From NCBI GenBank assembly GCA_945873205.1, contig CAMCCC010000022.1:1-34207 (forward strand): a DNA stretch of 34,207 nucleotides, written 5' to 3'. A program made the position numbers and the translations under genes. Source of the stretch: an uncultured bacterium (GTDB taxonomy: Bacteria > Bacillota > Clostridia > Oscillospirales > Oscillospiraceae). Below, one piece after another: positions 30,386 through 34,207 of the stretch (the stretch's first letter is position 1; each line of letters begins with the position of its first letter). The notes under the pieces are model-generated. The model was not told where the DNA came from and made no database searches. It saw only the letters and a program-made list of their open reading frames with translations.

Positions 30386-32110
30386 TTATATAAATCTTAC
30401 TTCTTTGAACTGTTTCAAATCTTCCAGACTGTGCTGGGCCGGTTTCGGTGCCTGCTCCGTCAGCTCCGAGACGATGACCCGCGTCTCCCTGCCGCAGACG
30501 GTACTGGCCGCCGCCGACAGCTTGGCCACCACCTCCGGCTTATTGAAGCGGCCGAAAACGAAGCCCGCCGCGATGCCCAGGCGCAAAACGCCGTTTTCCA
30601 CCCGGGGAACCACCGAACTGTTCTCCCCCAGGAAAGTGTGCAGATCACGGGGCAGGCCGGCTTTAGCCTTTTCACATACCGCAAGCCACAGGGACTGGGC
30701 GTCCATGGGCTTTTCCTCCGCCGGGGGTGGAGCGGAGACCTTGTCGCTGCGCAGCAGGAAGCTGTCCTCCGGCTGCTCCTCCACAAATTGCAGCGGGTCC
30801 AGCTCATCCTCATCCGGGGCGCCCACGATTCCGCTGCGGTCCGGGGGCGGTTCCGTCCAATACTCGCCGGAGATGGGCTCGTCCTCATCATCGATGGGGG
30901 GCAATTCCCCCCATTCCTCCGCCGGGGCGGGAGCCGCCGGGCGGGACGGCGCAGATACCATGGGGACGCCGTTTTTCAGCTGCTCCTCCAGCCGGGAGAT
31001 TCTGGCGCGCAGCTCCCTCACGCTCTCCCCTGCCGGGCTTTCGCACAGGGACACCAGGCACAGCTCCGCCGCCAGCTTGGGGTTCTTGGCGTCCTTCATG
31101 GTGATCACCGCGTTCTGCAGCGTCTCCAATGCGGAGAGCATTTCCTCCGTGGTCATGCAGTCGGCAAAGGACTTCAGCGTGGCGCTGTCATAGCTGCCGG
31201 AGATCAGGCCCTGGGCGCCCTTGGGGGCCACCCGCAGCATCATGGAATCCCGCAGCAGGCCGGAAAGTTCTCCCAGCAGCGTCACCGGGTCCTTCCCGTC
31301 CATCCACAGGCTGTTGAATTCTTTCAAAGCGGTCTCGGTGTCATGATTCAGCACCCGCTCCAGCAGTTGGGCGATACGCCGGTTCCCGGCCAGGCCCATG
31401 GCGGAATACACCGCCTCCACATCGATATTCTCTCTGGCAGAGCACTGGTCCAGCAGGCTCAGTGCGTCCCGTACGCCGCCTTCGGCCAGACGGGCGATCA
31501 GCTCCGCCGCGTCATGGCTCAGCTTCAGCTTCTCCTGCCCGGCGATATACTCCAGGTACCGGGCGATCTCCGGCGTGTCGATCCGCCGGAAGCTGTGCCG
31601 CTGGCAGCGGGAGAGGATGGTGGCCGGTACTTTTTGCAGCTCCGTGGTGGCCAGGATGAACATCAGGTGGGCCGGGGGCTCCTCCAGAATTTTCAAAAGG
31701 GCGTTGAAGGCAGAGGTGGACAGCATATGTACCTCGTCAATGATGTACACCCGCTTCTTCACCTCCGTGGGGGAAAACACCGCTTCCTCCCGCAGGGCGC
31801 GCACATTGTCCACGCCGTTATTGGAGGCGGCGTCCAGCTCCACCACGTCCATCACCGAGCCCTCGGCGATGCCCCGGCAGGCGGCGCATTTGCCGCAGGG
31901 GTTGCCGTCCACCGGGTTTTCACAGTTGACAGCCTTGGCCAGGATGCGGGCGCAGGTAGTCTTGCCGGTGCCCCGGGTGCCGATGAAGATATAGGCATGG
32001 GAGAGCCGCCCGGTCTTTACCTGGTTTTTCAGGGTCTCGGTAATATGCTTCTGCCCCACCACATCATCAAAAGTCTGGGGTCTCCACTTGCGATACAGAG
32101 CCTGATACAC
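30386..32110 (-). CDS. dnaX: DNA polymerase III subunits gamma/tau
   Basis: DnaX is the clamp-loader ATPase that also couples polymerases at the fork. I chose the GTG at 32110 (GGGAGG lies six bases upstream; protein YQALYRKWRP onward, 574 residues); the frame is open to 32161, but that part overlaps the SRP RNA. Residues 1-220 form the AAA+ domain: Walker A GTRGTGKTT at 44-52, a zinc module with CGKCAAC near 75, Walker B DEVHML and sensor SRCQRHSF. A three-helix collar domain follows. An acidic proline-rich linker (about 385-470) leads to the C-terminal tau domain (471-574). No slippery run for gamma was obvious. Start of a dnaX-ybaB-GH2 operon. Confidence 0.95.
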   Translation of the reverse strand: MYQALYRKWRPQTFDDVVGQKHITETLKNQVKTGRLSHAYIFIGTRGTGKTTCARILAKAVNCENPVDGNPCGKCAACRGIAEGSVMDVVELDAASNNGVDNVRALREEAVFSPTEVKKRVYIIDEVHMLSTSAFNALLKILEEPPAHLMFILATTELQKVPATILSRCQRHSFRRIDTPEIARYLEYIAGQEKLKLSHDAAELIARLAEGGVRDALSLLDQCSARENIDVEAVYSAMGLAGNRRIAQLLERVLNHDTETALKEFNSLWMDGKDPVTLLGELSGLLRDSMMLRVAPKGAQGLISGSYDSATLKSFADCMTTEEMLSALETLQNAVITMKDAKNPKLAAELCLVSLCESPAGESVRELRARISRLEEQLKNGVPMVSAPSRPAAPAPAEEWGELPPIDDEDEPISGEYWTEPPPDRSGIVGAPDEDELDPLQFVEEQPEDSFLLRSDKVSAPPPAEEKPMDAQSLWLAVCEKAKAGLPRDLHTFLGENSSVVPRVENGVLRLGIAAGFVFGRFNKPEVVAKLSAAASTVCGRETRVIVSELTEQAPKPAQHSLEDLKQFKEVRFI

Positions 32111-32138
32111 GGCGCACCTCCCGGAAGTTGATAAAATG

Positions 32139-32434
32139 TGACCCTTGACAAGACTGCACACCCAAGCCCGAATACTACTCTATACCCGTTACGCCGGCAG
32201 CCGGCTCAGACCCGGCAGCCTCGCGGCACACGGAAAGCACCACTTAATGCTGCTCGGTTCCCCGCCTGACATGATTCGCGGGTTTCCGTTGCGCAAGACC
32301 GGATCGTCATTACTGCTTACCGGGGTCAGACGGCACAGAGCATATCCTCACAAGGGAATTCATCCCTGCTGTAGCGGATTGCAGGTTACAGGGCACCGCT
32401 GGCTCCCCAACTAGTGCAGCCTTGTCAAAAGTCA
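32139..32434 (-). ncRNA. ffs: Signal recognition particle RNA, large bacterial type
   Basis: On the minus strand the conserved SRP apex is visible: GTCAGGCGGGGAACCGAGCAGC near 32270, then TGGTGCTTTCCGTGTGCCGCGAGG. The two ends pair: GTGAC...TGACAAG.CTGCAC at 32413-32434 and its complement at 32139-32160. A length of about 296 bases indicates the Bacillus-type scRNA with an Alu domain, not the short 4.5S form. It lies directly before dnaX, the classic Firmicutes arrangement. The exact ends are estimated. Confidence 0.93.
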
Positions 32435-32441
32435 CGTTGTT

Positions 32442-32470
32442 ATTTTACTACAACTTTTTCATTTAATCAA
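32442..32470 (-). promoter_or_regulatory. SRP RNA promoter
   Basis: On the minus strand TTGATT (32465-32470) and TAAAAT (32442-32447) are 17 bases apart, placing the start at about 32434, where the RNA's end helix begins. The same transcript may reach dnaX. Confidence 0.75.
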
Positions 32471-32494
32471 TCCCATTTTTTCTCTTTACAACTC

Positions 32495-32522
32495 TTTACA
32501 AAAATTGATTTTATGTTATAAT
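32495..32522 (+). promoter_or_regulatory. tRNA-Ala promoter
   Basis: TTTACA (32495-32500) and TATAAT (32517-32522) with a 16-base spacer precede the tRNA by 11 bases, diverging from the SRP RNA promoter. Confidence 0.75.
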
Positions 32523-32533
32523 GGTCGAGTCGT

Positions 32534-32609
32534 GGGGGCGTAGCTCAGCTGGGAGAGCGTACGGTTCGCATCCGTAAGGTCGAGGGTTCGATCCCCTTCG
32601 TCTCCACCA
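32534..32609 (+). tRNA. tRNA-Ala (anticodon CGC)
   Basis: A complete 76-base cloverleaf is present: acceptor GGGGGCG with CGTCTCC, including the G3-U70 pair that identifies alanine tRNA; D-arm GCTC...GAGC; anticodon stem TACGG/CCGTA with loop TTCGCAT (anticodon CGC, codon GCG); T-arm with TTCGATC; encoded CCA. It reads intact to the 3' end, and the sequence beyond it looks foreign, so it may be an integration site. Confidence 0.94.
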
Positions 32610-32617
32610 TAAAATCA

Positions 32618-32664
32618 AAACGGTATAGATGCCACTGGTGAAAAGCCAGTGGCATCAACCGTTT
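32618..32664 (+). terminator. Hairpin after tRNA-Ala
   Basis: GATGCCACTGG and CCAGTGGCATC form a perfect stem, extended by AAACGGT/ACCGTTT, with CCGGGGTTTTT shortly after. It probably terminates the tRNA transcript or belongs to the element end. Confidence 0.65.
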
Positions 32665-32783
32665 CCGGGGTTTTTCAGCCCGAAATTCCTCAAATCATTC
32701 CATAGATGCCAAGCGTCTTTCAGCGGTAACTGGCGGGATTTGAACCCCCTCTCTTCTCCGATTGGCAAGAGCAACACGCTTTA
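32665..32783. other. Element-end region without genes
   Basis: No credible ORF. It holds a stretch at 32730-32752 that, on the minus strand, resembles a degenerate tRNA T-arm (GGGGGTTCAAATCCCGCC, one mismatch in the stem). This may be a leftover of an attachment site; no cloverleaf can be built from the flanks. Confidence 0.35.
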
Positions 32784-32929
32784 GCGCCCTTTTTGAAGCA
32801 GCAGTTTTCAAAAAGGGTGCTTGTTTTTCAAAAATAGAATAGACAAAGTTTTGGGCGTCAATTTGTTGGTCTTAACGGATCATCAGATTGGCGCCCTTTT
32901 TCATTTCCAGACAAAATCAAAAAGGGCGC
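32784..32929. repeat. Two related GCGCCCTTTTT hairpins
   Basis: GCGCCCTTTTTGAA (32784) pairs with TTCAAAAAGGGTGC (32807), and GCGCCCTTTTT (32891) pairs with AAAAAGGGCGC (32919). The same arm sequence is used twice, 107 bases apart, just before the first gene of the putative element; the second hairpin ends 12 bases before its AAAGGAGG ribosome site. Confidence 0.7.
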
Positions 32930-32951
32930 AGCCCCAAAGGAGGAAAATACA

Positions 32952-33641
32952 ATGAGCATCAGTCCAGAGGAAAAGAAAAGATACTTCCAGGAAACCGCCA
33001 TCGCTCTTCGGCGTGAAGGCTTCCGAATCGAGCCGAGCGTCGGTGGCAGACTTGGAGTCTGGCTGGATGACCACCCCATCTGTGAGGTAGATCAGATCGG
33101 TGGTATCACCTACCGCAGCGACAACATCCCCGCCCCGAAGTATGTTGCCGCAAAGGACAAAGCCTACAGGATCGTCTGCACCACCGCCGAGTATATGCGG
33201 CAGATGGAGCAGGCTCCTCCTCTGAAGGCCAGTGGTTTGGAGGACAGCTTCAAGGTGCTGGCAGACTTCAACGGCACCGTGCTGGCCGGAACCCACAGCA
33301 AGTACGGCGTCCAGTTCGTTACCTGGGACTGGGACTATGACCGCAAGGGCGTATGTTTCGGTCACTATTTCAACGGAAATTATGATAGTGCCAAGCAGGA
33401 CTTTGCCACCCGTTCCGGCCTCATTCCCGAACAGCGGCTTTTCAAGGATGAGCAGCTCATTGAGATCTACCGATGCTGTGCCGACACATTGGATGCGGGC
33501 TTTGACCTGACCTACAAACAGGAAAAATGCATCAAGAGTGTCCAGGAGCAGATCGAGAACGGAATGCCCGACATCATGGACCGCATCAGAGAGCAGGATC
33601 AGCATACTGTGGAACCCTACAGCCAGGAACAGACCATGTAA
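32952..33641 (+). CDS. Hypothetical protein, probably of an integrative conjugative element
   Basis: The 229-residue protein has no domain I can name. It is soluble, with LRREGFRIEPSVGGRLGVWLDD at the start, a middle region with FVTWDWDYDRKGVCFGHYF near residue 120, and a helical C-terminal third (SVQEQIENGMPDIMDRI). No signal peptide or membrane segment is seen. The general look resembles accessory proteins found in Firmicutes conjugative elements, which is a recollection, not a search result. The ATG has a perfect AAAGGAGG ribosome site. A strong terminator follows, so it is probably its own transcription unit. Confidence 0.75.
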   Translation: MSISPEEKKRYFQETAIALRREGFRIEPSVGGRLGVWLDDHPICEVDQIGGITYRSDNIPAPKYVAAKDKAYRIVCTTAEYMRQMEQAPPLKASGLEDSFKVLADFNGTVLAGTHSKYGVQFVTWDWDYDRKGVCFGHYFNGNYDSAKQDFATRSGLIPEQRLFKDEQLIEIYRCCADTLDAGFDLTYKQEKCIKSVQEQIENGMPDIMDRIREQDQHTVEPYSQEQTM

Positions 33642-33653
33642 CAACCAACGACA

Positions 33654-33687
33654 AGCGCCGGAGTTTTAGAAATAAGACTCCGGCGCT
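33654..33687 (+). terminator. Strong intrinsic terminator
   Basis: AGCGCCGGAGTTTTA and TAAGACTCCGGCGCT (one G-T pair) with a GAAA loop are followed by seven T. Confidence 0.88.
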
Positions 33688-33720
33688 TTTTTTGTTTTAA
33701 CCGAAAGGAGTCTATCAACC

Positions 33721-34207
33721 ATGACACGCTACTTTATGCGGGATACCCCTCTGTGCCAGATGGAACAGCAGATGATGACCCCGCCCCACTTCAGGCCCAG
33801 AGGCCACGGCCTGTACTATCCCGGTTTCAGATATAAACCCAAGGATGTGGAATGCCCATACTGCACGGAATATGACCATAAGCACCCCTGCCCTCTGAAC
33901 CAATGCATCTGTCTGGAGGAACGGATTGAAGCAGGAGCCCTTGACCTGACCGAGTTCGTGCGGGACTGCTTCTGCTCTGAGATGGGGCCACAGCTCCAGC
34001 GCCGTCTGCAGGAGCATTTCAATCACCACTCCGTCAGCTTCTTCCTGGGCGATATCCATTGGAAACGCTGGAAGCACTGGCGTGACCGCTATTACCGAAT
34101 GTCCGACCGCAACAAGGCGGCACTGTTCCTGCTCACGGCCTATGAGGACATCTGGCGCAGAGTCATCTGGAAGTTTGACAGCAGCGGCTTTGACTTCCAG
34201 TCAGTCC
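33721..34207 (+). CDS. Cysteine-rich hypothetical protein, 3' end outside the window
   Basis: The frame runs from the ATG at 33721 (MTRYFMRDTPL) to the window edge without a stop, 162 codons. An AAAGGAG ribosome site precedes it. Residues about 48-72 contain a cysteine set CPYC...CPLNQCIC that looks like a small metal-binding knuckle; a basic aromatic stretch follows (HWKRWKHWRDRYY near residue 120). I recall proteins with an MTRYFMRDTP start next to transfer genes of Firmicutes conjugative elements, but cannot verify it here. Function unknown. Confidence 0.78.
   Translation, partial: MTRYFMRDTPLCQMEQQMMTPPHFRPRGHGLYYPGFRYKPKDVECPYCTEYDHKHPCPLNQCICLEERIEAGALDLTEFVRDCFCSEMGPQLQRRLQEHFNHHSVSFFLGDIHWKRWKHWRDRYYRMSDRNKAALFLLTAYEDIWRRVIWKFDSSGFDFQSV

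Noticed and set aside
30386-32110. Programmed frameshift site in dnaX giving a gamma form
   Set aside because: I saw no convincing A-rich slippery run with a downstream hairpin at the expected position.
32722-32830. Second tRNA on the minus strand
   Set aside because: Only a T-arm-like fragment is present; no acceptor, D-arm or anticodon arm can be built from the flanking bases.
32901-33644. Long minus-strand frame of 247 codons opposite the element gene
   Set aside because: It mirrors the plus-strand gene at 32952-33641, which has a perfect ribosome site and a terminator; the minus frame has neither.
1-34207. CRISPR arrays, rRNA genes or transposase genes
   Set aside because: No regularly spaced repeats with spacers, no rRNA-like sequence and no transposase frame were recognised on either strand.

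Overview
The window looks like the chromosome of a high-GC, Gram-positive, anaerobic gut-type Clostridium, most likely Oscillospirales/Ruminococcaceae. The grounds are the anaerobic (CbiK/CbiD/CbiG) cobalamin route, many lipobox lipoproteins, a large Bacillus-type SRP RNA next to dnaX-ybaB, strong AGGAGG ribosome sites, and a short GCCTTCCCCT-type inverted-repeat element of a kind I recall from Faecalibacterium relatives. Genus is not resolved by eye.

Positions 1-9110 hold one long minus-strand operon. It has a sigma-A-type promoter, a cobalamin riboswitch and an intrinsic terminator, then a lipoprotein-anchored cobaltochelatase (CbiK), a two-domain NEAT-like lipoprotein, a FecCD/BtuFCD-type ABC transporter whose ATPase carries an extra C-terminal domain, and the corrin-ring genes cbiD, cbiF, cbiG and cbiH (running off the left edge). 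One B12-sensing leader therefore controls surface metal chelation, uptake and ring synthesis. The outward-facing chelatase with a NEAT-like partner is the most unusual system here.

Positions 9237-10257 are a graveyard: a diacylglycerol-kinase-like gene with an internal deletion and an ATG-to-ACG start, an N-terminal fragment of an FAD oxidoreductase, and an out-of-frame C-terminal 2Fe-2S domain. Next come ilvA and ridA, a functional pair (RidA hydrolyses the enamine that IlvA releases).

Positions 12252-18405 (minus) form a translationally coupled membrane operon: a DUF308 protein, a YhgE/Pip protein, a small two-TM protein and a second YhgE/Pip protein. A TetR-type regulator lies just upstream, and TTGGGCAAA boxes sit in both of its flanks. 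Positions 18648-30022 are mixed housekeeping and envelope genes: a CmpB-type membrane protein, glyA, a membrane-anchored EEP hydrolase, a TVP38 protein, a degenerate penicillin-binding-protein-like lipoprotein lacking all catalytic motifs, a DUF1002 protein, nagB, a lipoprotein, a SPASM radical-SAM protein and a GH2 hydrolase. Four copies of a short TTATGT-N8-TTATGT repeat lie here, three of them supplying the stop codon of the adjacent gene.

Positions 30024-32609 hold ybaB, dnaX, the SRP RNA and tRNA-Ala(CGC). To the right of the tRNA the character changes: paired hairpins, then two genes of a type seen in conjugative elements, the last cut by the window edge. The tRNA is probably the integration site of an integrative element extending to the right.
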